From assembly GCA_964425745.1 (NCBI GenBank), contig CAYRNW010000012.1, positions 7,743 to 71,742 on the forward strand: a DNA stretch of 64,000 nucleotides, given 5' to 3'. The notes under the pieces are model-generated. The model saw only the letters and a program-made list of their open reading frames with translations. It was not told the DNA's origin and did no database searches. Position 1 is the first letter of the stretch. The number at the start of each line of letters is the position of its first letter. Of the stretch, positions 49,787-58,987 are shown one piece after another. Made by a program: the position numbers and the translations under genes. Source of the stretch: CALCNS01 sp964425745. Lineage in GTDB: Bacteria > Bacillota > JAAYKD01.

Positions 49787-51326
49787 GTTGGTCCCCCCTT
49801 ACTTGGTCAAGTTTCTGTCCGGTCATCAGTAACCCCAGCATCTCTTTGGTGGCTTCCTCAGCGGGTAAAACGGCTTGAACTTTGCCGTCAAATAACACCA
49901 TGATGCGGTCACACAATTCCAACAAGACATCTAAATCTTCCCCGATGAATAGCACTGCTACCCCGCGGGCTTTTTGTTCGTTCAGCAAATGATAAATCGT
50001 GTAGGAGGAATTGATGTCCAACCCTCGCACCGGGTAAGCGGTAATCAATACATTGGGTTGGGATTCGATTTCTCTACCCAGTAAAACTTTTTGTACATTA
50101 CCGCCCGAAAGTTTTCGCACGGGGGTCTCGGTATCGGGAGTAATAATCCCTAGGCGTTGAATCAAGGACAGCGCTTGATCTTTGGCGGGTTTGCGATTCA
50201 CAATTGGTCCTTTGGCATCACGATACGTTTTGAGCAGCATATTATCGGTCATGCCCATGGAAGCGACCAAACCCATGCCAAGGCGATCTTCCGGAACAAA
50301 ACTCATACTGATACCCAAGCGTATGATTTCATCGGGAGTTTTACCAACGATATTTTGCTTGTAGTAAAGAATCGCACCCTTTTCCACCTTGTGTAATCCG
50401 GCCATGGCTTCGCAGAGCTCTTTTTGTCCGCTTCCAGCAATCCCAGCAACGCCTAAGATCTCGCCTTTGCGCAAATCAAAATTGACGTCTTTCAACGCCT
50501 CAATCCCTTCCGCATTGCGCACTCCCAAATGTACGATTTCAAGAATCGGTTCCGATTTCTCGGTAACCGGTCGTTCAATCGATAAATCTACTGCGCGACC
50601 GACCATGAGTTCCGTCAACTCGGCCGCGGTTGTTTCCGATGTTATGACCGTGGCTACGCTTTCACCTTTACGCAAAACAGCCACCCGGTCGCTGACTTCC
50701 ATAACTTCATTCAGCTTATGGGTAATGATGATAATCGAATTCCCTTCGTCACGCATACGACGAATAATCGCGAATAGCTTCTGACTCTCTTGGGGGGTAA
50801 GAACCGCTGTTGGTTCATCCAAGACCAGAACTTTTGCTCCGCGATATAAAACTTTGACGATTTCTACCGTCTGCTTCTCGCTGACGGACATGTCATATAC
50901 TTTTTTATTGGGGTCTACTTCTAACCCGAAGTGTTCACTGATGCTTCGTACCTTTTCTGCGAGGACTTTGGTACTTTGTCCTTGTGTGCGGGTCCCTAAA
51001 ACAATATTTTCGGTAGCTGTTAAATTCTCCACCAGTTTGTAATGTTGGTGGATCATACCGATGCCCAATGATAAGGCATCTTGGGGGGAAACGATATGCA
51101 CCTCTTGTCCATAAACAAAAACAGAACCGCTGTCGGGGTGATAAATCCCCGACAGCATGTTCATGAGCGTGGTTTTGCCCGAGCCGTTTTCTCCCAGTAG
51201 CGCAAGTATCTCGCCCGGCCTTACGGTTAGGTCTATATTTTTGTTTGCGACAACGGTGCCGAAGGATTTGTTAATACCTTTGAGTTCAATTGCATTAACA
51301 AGCTTGGCCTGCCCTTTCTCCATCAC
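49767..51326 (-). CDS. Nucleoside-type ABC transporter ATPase, duplicated domains (NupO/BmpA-system)
   Basis: 519 residues, two ABC modules. First: Walker A GENGSGKTT, Q-loop IHQHYKLVENLT, signature MSVSEKQTVEI, Walker B VLVLDEPTAVLTP. Second: GVAGIAGSGQKEL (degenerate Walker A), signature LSGGNVQKVLLGRE, ITAYPVRGLD (Walker B replaced). The asymmetric arrangement is normal for this sugar/nucleoside family. GMIHQHYKL is typical for the nucleoside branch. Confidence 0.93.
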   Translation of the reverse strand: MMEKGQAKLVNAIELKGINKSFGTVVANKNIDLTVRPGEILALLGENGSGKTTLMNMLSGIYHPDSGSVFVYGQEVHIVSPQDALSLGIGMIHQHYKLVENLTATENIVLGTRTQGQSTKVLAEKVRSISEHFGLEVDPNKKVYDMSVSEKQTVEIVKVLYRGAKVLVLDEPTAVLTPQESQKLFAIIRRMRDEGNSIIIITHKLNEVMEVSDRVAVLRKGESVATVITSETTAAELTELMVGRAVDLSIERPVTEKSEPILEIVHLGVRNAEGIEALKDVNFDLRKGEILGVAGIAGSGQKELCEAMAGLHKVEKGAILYYKQNIVGKTPDEIIRLGISMSFVPEDRLGMGLVASMGMTDNMLLKTYRDAKGPIVNRKPAKDQALSLIQRLGIITPDTETPVRKLSGGNVQKVLLGREIESQPNVLITAYPVRGLDINSSYTIYHLLNEQKARGVAVLFIGEDLDVLLELCDRIMVLFDGKVQAVLPAEEATKEMLGLLMTGQKLDQVRGDQHASTKS

Positions 51327-51340
51327 GCACTTCCTTTTCT

Positions 51341-51378
51341 ATAACTCTTATTGAACAATATAACTCTTATTGAACAAT
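51341..51378. repeat. 19-bp perfect tandem duplication over a stop codon
   Basis: ATAACTCTTATTGAACAAT occurs twice in a row (51341-51359, 51360-51378). It duplicates the last codons and stop of the BMP lipoprotein gene, leaving a second copy in the gap before the ATPase gene. Confidence 0.95.
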
Positions 51379-52509
51379 GATATTGGATACAAACCACATC
51401 ATGGAGTCAACGCCTTCGCGGTCCAGAACTTCGCCTTCGGCTACAGCAACGTTTCCTTCGTTATCGGTAATCGGGCCGGAGAAAACAACCAAAGAGCCGT
51501 CTAAAATCGCCTCTTTGGCGGCATTGACTTGTTCTTCGGTACCTTCGGCACAATTTTCGGTTAAGGGAGAAAGATTGACTAAGCCATCTTTCATGTTGCC
51601 AAAGTAGTTATCGGGAGCCCAAGTGCCATCGATAACCGCTTGCACGGAATCGGTATAGAAACCACTCCAGTCCCAAACCGGTGCGGTCATATGGGCTGCA
51701 GGAGCATCTTCGGTCATATCAACATGGTAACCAATGCTGAATACACCGCGTTCTTGAGCGGCAATTTGCGGCATGGTGGTATCTTGATGTTGAGCAATGA
51801 CATCGCAACCCTTGTCTAACAAGGAGATGGCAGCCGATTTTTCAAGATCCGGGTTGAACCAAGTTTGAGTTTCGGTGAAGAGGATCTCAGCATCCGGGTT
51901 CACAGAAGCTACACCTAAAGCAAAGGCATTGGCGCCGGAAATAACTTCAGGATTTTTGTATGCGCCGACATAACCAATTTTGTTGGTTTCGGTTTTCAAA
52001 CCGGCAGCAATACCGGAAAGGTAACGGGCGTCATTGATTGCGCCGAAATAGTTATTGAAATTGATACCGTTGTTTTTGTAACCGGAGCAATGAGAGAAGA
52101 TGATTTCCGGATATTCTTCTGCCATTTCTTCCATATAATCCATGTAACCCCAACTGTTTGCGAAGATGATTTGGCAACCGGCTTCAACGAGTTCACGTAA
52201 AGCGGTTTCGCAGGCACTGTCTTCGGTGATGAATTCTTTTTTGATAACCTGGCTATCGTCCAATTCCAAGGTTGCTTGCATAGCCAGCATTCCTTGATCA
52301 TGAGAATAGGTCCAGCCTTTATCGGTAGCAGAACCAATGTAGATGATACCAACTTTTAAGTCTTCTTTGGCGACCGGGGCAAATCCGGTTTCTTCCGGTT
52401 GCGGATCGGGAGTCGGAGTTGGTGTCGGAGCAGGTTGGTTACAGCCGGTTAAGGCTAAGACCGTCATCAACGCCAGGGCAAGAATCAGTAATTTGGATAA
52501 TTTTTTCAT
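51367..52509 (-). CDS. BMP-family nucleoside-binding lipoprotein
   Basis: 380 residues. Lipobox LALTGCNQ, Pro/Thr-rich linker, then VGIIYIGSATDKGWTYSHDQG, FANSWGYMDYMEEMAEEYPE, FGAINDARYLSGIAAG and GCDVIAQHQDTT, characteristic of Bmp/PnrA/NupN proteins that bind purine nucleosides. Between xpt and the ABC genes, so the system probably brings in guanosine, inosine or xanthosine for salvage. The lipoprotein prefix resembles that of the aromatic transporter's binding protein. Confidence 0.92.
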   Translation of the reverse strand: MKKLSKLLILALALMTVLALTGCNQPAPTPTPTPDPQPEETGFAPVAKEDLKVGIIYIGSATDKGWTYSHDQGMLAMQATLELDDSQVIKKEFITEDSACETALRELVEAGCQIIFANSWGYMDYMEEMAEEYPEIIFSHCSGYKNNGINFNNYFGAINDARYLSGIAAGLKTETNKIGYVGAYKNPEVISGANAFALGVASVNPDAEILFTETQTWFNPDLEKSAAISLLDKGCDVIAQHQDTTMPQIAAQERGVFSIGYHVDMTEDAPAAHMTAPVWDWSGFYTDSVQAVIDGTWAPDNYFGNMKDGLVNLSPLTENCAEGTEEQVNAAKEAILDGSLVVFSGPITDNEGNVAVAEGEVLDREGVDSMMWFVSNIIVQ

Positions 52510-52558
52510 TCTTTGAGTTCCTCCTTCGAAATGTTGGCTTTGGGGTGGATTAGATTTT

Positions 52559-53146
52559 CTATTTCACAGCATTATCTTGGTGAAAGAGAACGCTACCGTT
52601 CTCAATTGCCGCAATAATGGCTAATGAACAAAGGGGTATGCCCATTTCTCTTAATTTTTTTCCACCGTCTTGGAATCCTTTTTCAATCGCGATACCGACT
52701 CCCACCAGTTGGGCCCCGGCTTGATCCACTAAATCTTTGAGTCCTAAGACGGCGTTTCCCGATGCCAGGAAATCATCGATGATTAAAATTCGATCATCTG
52801 CCTGCAAAAAATCTTTGGAAACACTGATCTCAGTAGATTTGCCACGCGTATAAGAGAAAATTTCGCTCCGGTAGACGTTACTTCCTTGGGTCCGGACTTG
52901 ACCTTTTTTGGCATAGACGACCGGCACTCGGAAGACCAAGGCAGCCATACAAGCAAGAGCGATACCCGAGGCTTCCGCTGTGAGAATTCTCGTTACTTGT
53001 TTGTCACCAAAATACCGATAAAACTCTTCTCCCAATTGGGCTAAAAGTCCCACATCGATTTGATGATTTAAAAACATATCTACCTTGACAATGTCATGAT
53101 CTACCACCTGCGCACTGTGGCGAATGCGTTCCTCCAGAAGTTTCAT
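52559..53146 (-). CDS. xpt: Xanthine phosphoribosyltransferase
   Basis: 195 residues. N-terminal MKLLEERIRHSAQVVDHDIV with NHQIDVGLL, ILTAEASGIALACMAA, and the PRPP motif RILIIDDFLASGNAV. Makes XMP from xanthine and PRPP. Heads an operon with the nucleoside importer. The promoter carries paired PurBoxes; no guanine riboswitch is seen. Confidence 0.96.
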   Translation of the reverse strand: MKLLEERIRHSAQVVDHDIVKVDMFLNHQIDVGLLAQLGEEFYRYFGDKQVTRILTAEASGIALACMAALVFRVPVVYAKKGQVRTQGSNVYRSEIFSYTRGKSTEISVSKDFLQADDRILIIDDFLASGNAVLGLKDLVDQAGAQLVGVGIAIEKGFQDGGKKLREMGIPLCSLAIIAAIENGSVLFHQDNAVK

Positions 53147-53186
53147 ACGTCAGCTTCCCTTTCTTGTTGGCAAGAATCTACTTTTT

Positions 53187-53214
53187 ATTGTAACAGATAA
53201 ACCAAAAATTTCAA
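53187..53214 (-). promoter_or_regulatory. Promoter of the xpt-nucleoside transporter operon
   Basis: TTGAAA, 16-bp spacer, TACAAT on the minus strand; xpt starts about 40 nt later. Confidence 0.7.
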
Positions 53215-53227
53215 GTATCTTGGTAAT

Positions 53228-53269
53228 TTTTCCGAATGTTTTTTTGCTTTCTAACGAAAATGTTCGCGA
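53228..53269. promoter_or_regulatory. Inverted PurBox pair (predicted PurR operator)
   Basis: TTTTCCGAATGTT (53228-53240) faces the complement of CGCGAACATT (53259-53268). The CGAA and TTCG cores are 26 bp apart, which fits the two-box, about 17-bp-spacer layout of Bacillus PurR operators. Located upstream of the -35, as at purE. The cognate purR gene is at 41851. Confidence 0.72.
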
Positions 53270-53270
53270 A

Positions 53271-53309
53271 AAAGCGCCCTCCTACCAAAGGCGGCAAAAG
53301 GGCGCCTTA
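53271..53309 (-). terminator. Terminator after the tldE-like gene
   Basis: GCGCCCT/AGGGCGC stem followed by TTTTTC on the minus strand. Confidence 0.7.
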
Positions 53310-53331
53310 TTCCTTGAGAAAGATTGGCAAA

Positions 53332-54675
53332 TTAGAAGGTTGTATTACCGGTAAAGGTGAAGTCACGAATCTTCATAGCCGGGACCAACATGGTGAAGGT
53401 AAACCACCAGTCCTTGACCAGATACTGCTGTTTACTCAAACTGTCAACATTGGCAAAGACGCGGATCATGCTGTCGGTGTAGCGTAAGTTTTTCAAACGA
53501 GCCACGATTTCACCATTTTCAATCAAGAAGGTGCCGTCGCGGGTGGTTCCGGTTGCAATAACCTGCATCGGTTCTGGGCAGTGGGTATAATGGAACCGAG
53601 TTACGTAGACGCCTCGTTTGGTATTGCGAATCATCTCTTCAATAGAAGATTGTCCGGGAGCGATGATCAAATGGCTGGGATTCGGTCCACCACGACGGCC
53701 TTGGGTTGCATGTCCGGTGCTTTCTTTACCGGCTCGCACTGCTGTGGCGTGGTCGAATACCACTCCTTTAGCAATCCCGTTTTCAATAATCATCACTTTT
53801 TGCTTTGGCATGCCTTCGGCATCCATTGGCATAGGAATATGTCTAGCATCATAGGCATCATCGTATACCGTAACTTTTTCGTCGAAAACCTGTTGACCCA
53901 TGGATTTCGCCATAAAGGAACGGCCATCGAGGAACGATTGACCTTGGAAAGCGATATAGCCCGGGAAACGAATCAAGTCTGCGACCGCTTGCGGTTCAAA
54001 AATAGTATCATAACTGCCGAGCTCTAACGTAAGACTTTCTTCGGCTTTGAGTTTGGATTTCCATAATGCATCTTTGGCGACTGCAACAAAATCGATGTCA
54101 CGAACATCGGTTGCCATCGCTTCGGAATATCCGGTTTGTAAACCATTGGCCATAATGCTACGGATACGCAGGTTATTGCCGGCATGATATGCCATAACCC
54201 CTTTGGAGTTGGCCACTGCAATACTTCTCAATTCATTGGAGAAGGAACCCGATGCATCGACATGATTGACTTTGGCGACATCAATCATGGAAGCGACTAA
54301 ATCAGCGCGGTCCATGTCACTCAAGTTTAAGGTGTTCAAATTGATACCATCAATTTCGCGAATCGGTTTCGGATCCGGCAACGAGACCAAATTAGGATTC
54401 GGCTTAACAAAACTAGCATTATGCATCGCATCGGCTACACCTTTGCGTAAAGAGGCTTCGTCCAAGCTATTGACAGTTGCGATACCGACTCGATTCTGAT
54501 GAATGACTTTGATCTCAACAGAATAGGTCTCGCGGAACAAATGCTGGTGAATCCAGTTATTGTTGAACCGGGTTTGGCATAAATCTTCGCTTTGCAAAAC
54601 AACTTGAGTCTCATCGGCAGTTGAAGCCTGTAAGACGGTTTTTAGAATTTTCTCTGCTTGTTCTCGTTGAATCAT
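53332..54675 (-). CDS. TldE/PmbA-like protein (metallopeptidase partner)
   Basis: 447 residues. PmbA/TldE pattern: NSLDEASLRKGVADAMHNAS near 75-95, ANSKGVMAYHAGNNLRIRS, then ATQGRRGGPNPSHLIIAPGQ and GTTRDGTFLIENGEIVARL at the C-terminus. It lacks HExxxH, as TldE does; in TldD/TldE heterodimers that subunit carries no zinc. The complex degrades unstructured peptides and matures some RiPPs. Its ATG overlaps the tldD stop (ATGA). Confidence 0.87.
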   Translation of the reverse strand: MIQREQAEKILKTVLQASTADETQVVLQSEDLCQTRFNNNWIHQHLFRETYSVEIKVIHQNRVGIATVNSLDEASLRKGVADAMHNASFVKPNPNLVSLPDPKPIREIDGINLNTLNLSDMDRADLVASMIDVAKVNHVDASGSFSNELRSIAVANSKGVMAYHAGNNLRIRSIMANGLQTGYSEAMATDVRDIDFVAVAKDALWKSKLKAEESLTLELGSYDTIFEPQAVADLIRFPGYIAFQGQSFLDGRSFMAKSMGQQVFDEKVTVYDDAYDARHIPMPMDAEGMPKQKVMIIENGIAKGVVFDHATAVRAGKESTGHATQGRRGGPNPSHLIIAPGQSSIEEMIRNTKRGVYVTRFHYTHCPEPMQVIATGTTRDGTFLIENGEIVARLKNLRYTDSMIRVFANVDSLSKQQYLVKDWWFTFTMLVPAMKIRDFTFTGNTTF

Positions 54676-56108
54676 TCACCAACACCTACCTTTACATTAC
54701 GGAATCGAACTTGGGCTGCACCATGACCGGGATGAACCACTTGCACCGGTTCCCCTTTCGCACAATTGGTATTCCCCCAGACTTCCCATTCACCTTTCTC
54801 TTTTCCGGCTACAGCATCACAAGAGCCCCAGAATTCGGGAGTGATGGCTGTATAGGCTGGGTTTTTGACCATGCGGACGATTTCGCCATCTTTGATTTCA
54901 TAGGCGATCTCACCACCGAAGTGGAAGTTGACTCGTTTATCATCCAGAGACCAACTCTTGGGTGTGTCTACCAAAACACCTTCTTTGGTGTCGCGGATCA
55001 TTTCTTCTTCAGACCAATCTCCGGGTTCTAAATTGATGTTGGTCATTCGAATCAAGGGGATGTTGGCCCAATTCATAGCAATATTGGTACCGTTGGAGGT
55101 GAGTCCAAAATTGCCGGCGGTCTCGCGGGAGGTCAAATAATTCTTAAAGATGCCCTTATCTACAATGGTTGTGCGTTGAGCAGGAACACCATCGTCATCG
55201 TAGAAAAACGAGCCATTTCCACCTTCGATCGTGGCATCAGCAGTCATGTTGACCACGTCGGAACCATAGCGATATCCTTTTCCATAGAGGTCGGGTGTCA
55301 AAAAGCTCTTTCCGGCATAGGTATCTTCCGAACCCAAAACGCGGTCCAGTTCAATGGGATGGCCACAGGATTCGTGCACTTGCAGCTGGGCAATGTCCCC
55401 ACCCAAGATGAGGGTGGTTCGGCCTTTGGGGCATTCGGGAGCTTTCAACAACTCGGCTGCTTCTTTCGCCAGCTTAGACGCCCTTGGCACTAAATCCAGC
55501 ATTTCAATGGTTTCGTATCCGGCTGAGCGGCCGTTGGCATAGGAGCGACGTTGAACATCGCCTTCACCTCTGGCATACGCTTCAATATTGGCACCGGTGC
55601 GAGTGATTTCCTGTTCAATCCAGGAGCCTTCGCTGCTGGCAAAAGTCTTTTCCATATTCTGCATGGTGATCATCCCGGATGTGACTTTGATTTCCGGAAC
55701 TTGGACCATGGCATCGTGGCATTGACGCAATAAAGCACTCATGTCGTCGACCGAAACCTTGAAAGGATCTTGCACGACTTTGACTTTTTTGCAATCTTCT
55801 ACCGGGGTCAAGGGGGTTAACTCAATATCTCTGATTTTACAACGAGCACTGGCTTTGGCAATGGAGATGGCTCTCTTGACCGCAACCTCTAAGTCCTTGG
55901 GATCATGGCTGGGCGTTGAAGCAAAGCCCCAGCCTCCGTCCACAATCACGCGAATCCCATAACCCTTGTCCTCGCTGACCGTAAAGTGGTCCACTTGTCC
56001 GTTGCGCATGACCAAGGGGCGACTCATCTGCTTGGTATACCGAACATCGGCATACGTAGCACCCAGTCGCTTGGCCAGCGCCAGAATCTCTTGAATTTGA
56101 TCTTTCAT
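54672..56108 (-). CDS. TldD-like metallopeptidase, copy 1
   Basis: 478 residues from the ATG at 56108 (GGGAGG upstream), giving exactly the length of copy 2; the longer reading is rejected. Zinc motif HESCGHPIELD (HExxxH) followed by EDTYAGKSFLTPDLYGK; the FYDDDGVPAQRTTIVDKGIF and NWANIPLIRMTNINLEPGDW blocks are typical of TldD. Pairs translationally with the tldE-like gene. No obvious RiPP precursor lies nearby. Confidence 0.92.
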   Translation of the reverse strand: MKDQIQEILALAKRLGATYADVRYTKQMSRPLVMRNGQVDHFTVSEDKGYGIRVIVDGGWGFASTPSHDPKDLEVAVKRAISIAKASARCKIRDIELTPLTPVEDCKKVKVVQDPFKVSVDDMSALLRQCHDAMVQVPEIKVTSGMITMQNMEKTFASSEGSWIEQEITRTGANIEAYARGEGDVQRRSYANGRSAGYETIEMLDLVPRASKLAKEAAELLKAPECPKGRTTLILGGDIAQLQVHESCGHPIELDRVLGSEDTYAGKSFLTPDLYGKGYRYGSDVVNMTADATIEGGNGSFFYDDDGVPAQRTTIVDKGIFKNYLTSRETAGNFGLTSNGTNIAMNWANIPLIRMTNINLEPGDWSEEEMIRDTKEGVLVDTPKSWSLDDKRVNFHFGGEIAYEIKDGEIVRMVKNPAYTAITPEFWGSCDAVAGKEKGEWEVWGNTNCAKGEPVQVVHPGHGAAQVRFRNVKVGVGE

Positions 56109-56172
56109 CCTCTTCCTCCCTTTCATTTTATCTACTTCCAAATATTATGCGGTCTTTTGCTCACCCACCCGC

Positions 56173-56211
56173 GATTTTTCAAGGTAGGGACAGTCCCCTC
56201 CTTGAAAAATC
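56173..56211. repeat. Long perfect palindrome between the two tldD genes
   Basis: Arms GATTTTTCAAGG and CCTTGAAAAATC (56173-56184, 56200-56211) enclose a second GGGAC/GTCCC stem. No T-run follows on either strand, so it is not a plain terminator. It may be a small mobile palindromic (REP/MITE-like) element or the remains of one. Confidence 0.7.
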
Positions 56212-56290
56212 CCAGCAGAAGAGCGAAAAGTTTCCTGCAGGGCGACTTTTGACCGAAGGTCAACTTGAGCCCGAAAGGATCTTTGAGCGC

Positions 56291-57727
56291 TTACTCTCCT
56301 ACACCAATTTTAATGTTGCGGAAACGAGCCGGAGCAACGCCGTGACCGGGACCAATGGATTGAATTGGTTCTCCTTTGGCACAGCTGATACTACCCCAGA
56401 TATCCCATTCACCTTTGGCTTTACCCGCAACCGCGTCACAGGATCCCCAGAATTCAGGAGTCAATGCGGTGTAGGCTGCATTTTTCAAGGGTCTGGTAAT
56501 CTCTCCATCTTTAATCTCATAGGCTAACTCCGGAGAGAAATGGAAATTCATCCGTTTATCATCCAAAGACCAGCTTTTAGGAGTGCAAGCTAAGATTCCC
56601 GACTTGGTGTCACGAATGATTTCGTCTAAAGTCCAATCGCCGGGTTCTAAATTGATGTTGGTCATTCGAATTAGCGGGATATTGGCCCAGTTCATCGCCC
56701 GCATACTTCCGTTGGAATGACCGCCATACTCTTTCGCGGTTTCTCGAGACGTTAAATAGTTTTTGAAGATGCCAGCATCAACCATGGTCGTGCGTTGAGC
56801 CGGAACTCCCTCGTCATCGTAGAAGAAACTGCCGAGTCCTCCAGGCAAGGTGGCATCGGCGGTAATGGTGACATGGGGTGAACCAAAACGAAAATCTTTG
56901 CCATAGAGATCCGGTGTCAAAAAACTTTTCCCGGCATAGGTATCTTCGGAGCCAAGCACCCGGTCGAGTTCAATGGGATGGCCACAGGACTCGTGAACCT
57001 GTAGACGGGCAATGCTGCTGTCTAGGATTAGCGAATCAACCCCTCTGGGGCAAGAATCCGCCGTCAGCAAAATTTTAGCTTCCTGCGCCATGTCTGTGGA
57101 GCGCTGAACTAAGTTCATGGCTTCGAGTGCTTCAAAACCAGCGGTTTTATTCATATTGAAGGAGCGCCTTTGAACATCGTTGTTTCCGCGGGCCATACAA
57201 TCGACGCCACCACCGGTGATGCTGATCGTCTGTTCGATCCATGCACCTTCACTACTGGCAAAGGTCTTTTCTTCCCGGCTCATAAACAACGATCCTCCGG
57301 TCACTTTGACTTCGGGCACTTGAACCATGGCTTCATGGCATTCTTTGAGCAGTTCCGCTAATCGGTCAACCGGCATTTGAAATGGATCTTTGAGAACTCG
57401 TGTTTCTTTTTTATCGGTCACAATTTCAACAGGGGCTAATTCTACATCCCGCAACTTGCTTCGGGCACTGGCTTTCGCGATTTGCACGGCACGTTCTACC
57501 ATTTTTAGGTGATCTTCTTTTTTGGTCGAAGGCGTTGAAGCAAATCCCCACCCACCATTCACCAAGACGCGGCATCCGATTCCTGCATCATATCCAGTGG
57601 AGACACTTTCTACCTGACCATTACGCATTAAAATGGGTTGGTTTTTCTGAGCCGTGGTGCGAATGTCTGCATAGGTCGCACCTAATCGCTTTGCATACGC
57701 TAAGAGTTCTTTGATTTGTTCTTCCAT
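56291..57727 (-). CDS. TldD-like metallopeptidase, copy 2
   Basis: 478 residues, aligning along its whole length with copy 1 without large gaps. Zinc motif HESCGHPIELD and LGSEDTYAGKSFLTPDLYGK are identical to copy 1; divergence is concentrated in the middle (about 95-200) and the C-terminal end. Clearly a tandem duplicate. Whether both partner the single TldE-like protein is open. Upstream TAGGGTATGG lacks a strong Shine-Dalgarno; GAGGGGAGGTAGGGT is suitable. Confidence 0.9.
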   Translation of the reverse strand: MEEQIKELLAYAKRLGATYADIRTTAQKNQPILMRNGQVESVSTGYDAGIGCRVLVNGGWGFASTPSTKKEDHLKMVERAVQIAKASARSKLRDVELAPVEIVTDKKETRVLKDPFQMPVDRLAELLKECHEAMVQVPEVKVTGGSLFMSREEKTFASSEGAWIEQTISITGGGVDCMARGNNDVQRRSFNMNKTAGFEALEAMNLVQRSTDMAQEAKILLTADSCPRGVDSLILDSSIARLQVHESCGHPIELDRVLGSEDTYAGKSFLTPDLYGKDFRFGSPHVTITADATLPGGLGSFFYDDEGVPAQRTTMVDAGIFKNYLTSRETAKEYGGHSNGSMRAMNWANIPLIRMTNINLEPGDWTLDEIIRDTKSGILACTPKSWSLDDKRMNFHFSPELAYEIKDGEITRPLKNAAYTALTPEFWGSCDAVAGKAKGEWDIWGSISCAKGEPIQSIGPGHGVAPARFRNIKIGVGE

Positions 57728-57800
57728 ACCCTACCTCCCCTCATTGGTTTTTTCTTTTCGCGAGCCGAAGAGATAATCCCTTCCTTTTTTTACGTGAAGG

Positions 57801-57862
57801 AGCAAAAGAAAAGGGCTTGAATCGCCCGATGCGTTCAAGCACGATGCGTTCAAGCCCTTTGC
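57801..57862 (-). terminator. Terminator after the unknown membrane protein gene
   Basis: 12-bp arms AAAGGGCTTGAA/TTCAAGCCCTTT, then TTCTTTT on the minus strand. The loop contains a second copy of the arm's flank (GCTTGAACGCATCG twice), showing a small internal duplication. Confidence 0.78.
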
Positions 57863-57866
57863 AACT

Positions 57867-58721
57867 TTATGATTTTGGCTTAACTTCTTTTCTCGCGTAA
57901 TATCTGCTGACAAAATAACTAAAATTACCAATGACCAAAAACGATAGGATAATGATGTGCCCCAAGGACTGTGAGTCCATAGCCGAAACCGCAAATCCGG
58001 GGGTGCCAGCTAACATTTCTAAATAAGCGGCTCCTGCAATTCCCCCAACTACTCCCTGAAGCAACTCGGACTGGTAATAATTCATCATGTTCGGTGTGGA
58101 AACAGCCGTGCAGGCGGTTAAAACCGGTATGCCTTCTGTGGCGTTCCACATATTGATCCAACCATTTGGCCCGGGATCAGAACCGTAAAAAGAAAATACA
58201 AAGGCGAAATCAGCAGCTTTGGTGATGTTCTTCATCATAGGGAGATTGGATAACGGTGTACCGTATTTATCGATGCCTCCATTCGCACCGGAAAGATCGG
58301 TTCTGGCTTGCTCCATAAAGGATGCCCAACTGACCATAAATCCTAAATGAACGATATCCTCTCCATAAACTGCCCCCATTTCTTCGATAATAGGATCAAT
58401 CCAAATCGAAGATAGAGCATTGGCTTCTGCCACTGTTGCTACCATAACCACTTTATGACCGAGCTCCAAGGATCTACGAACCAACACTTCGGAAGGGGGC
58501 TTGGTTTCAGTCATGGCAGAAGCACTGGTATCAAAGGAATATAAGACATTGCTCCCTGCCGGTATACTATTGACAAAATCCCAACTGGCTTGAGTGGATT
58601 CTTCCGGCGGAATGGGAAAACCGATCGGAAAGAACATAACATAAGAAATCCCTAAAAACATGGTTAGGTACAGAATGCGACGATCGATATTCATCAGTCT
58701 TTCATACCAAGGCATAAACAT
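57867..58721 (-). CDS. Membrane protein of unknown function with a large extracytoplasmic domain
   Basis: 284 residues. A membrane helix near the N-terminus (about 17-35) and one at the C-terminus (about 250-272), with a further hydrophobic stretch near 220-240. The domain between (about 40-215) is globular: PAGSNVLYSFDTSASAMTET, SLELGHKVVMVATVAEAN, DIVHLGFMVSWASFMEQART, AADFAFVFSFYGSDPGPNGW. No catalytic signature is recognised. Start has GAGAGGAG upstream. It is divergent from the amidohydrolase gene and not in an obvious operon. Confidence 0.8.
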   Translation of the reverse strand: MFMPWYERLMNIDRRILYLTMFLGISYVMFFPIGFPIPPEESTQASWDFVNSIPAGSNVLYSFDTSASAMTETKPPSEVLVRRSLELGHKVVMVATVAEANALSSIWIDPIIEEMGAVYGEDIVHLGFMVSWASFMEQARTDLSGANGGIDKYGTPLSNLPMMKNITKAADFAFVFSFYGSDPGPNGWINMWNATEGIPVLTACTAVSTPNMMNYYQSELLQGVVGGIAGAAYLEMLAGTPGFAVSAMDSQSLGHIIILSFLVIGNFSYFVSRYYARKEVKPKS

Positions 58722-58987
58722 TCTCCTCTCTTCTCGATCAAATGTTTAACAGCTGTGGCTCGCCTTATCCATTGGAATCGCCTTCTTCTCGATTTTTTCC
58801 GACATTAATAAACGGTTTCTACCATTATTGAGCAATTTCCTTCTATGCAAAAAAATATTTATAATTGCCAAAATAAGGATATTTTTTTCGTTCGTGCTCC
58901 TTTCTTTCAAATGGAAGCTTACGTGTTGCAGGAATCTTGTCATACATCTCGAAATCTAAGCCAAATGAATTGAAGGAGGAAGAACAC

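Noticed and set aside
53147..53331. Guanine riboswitch at xpt
   Set aside because: The three-way-junction core (TATA...CCTAC-type) is not visible; the leader is short and carries PurBoxes upstream of the promoter.
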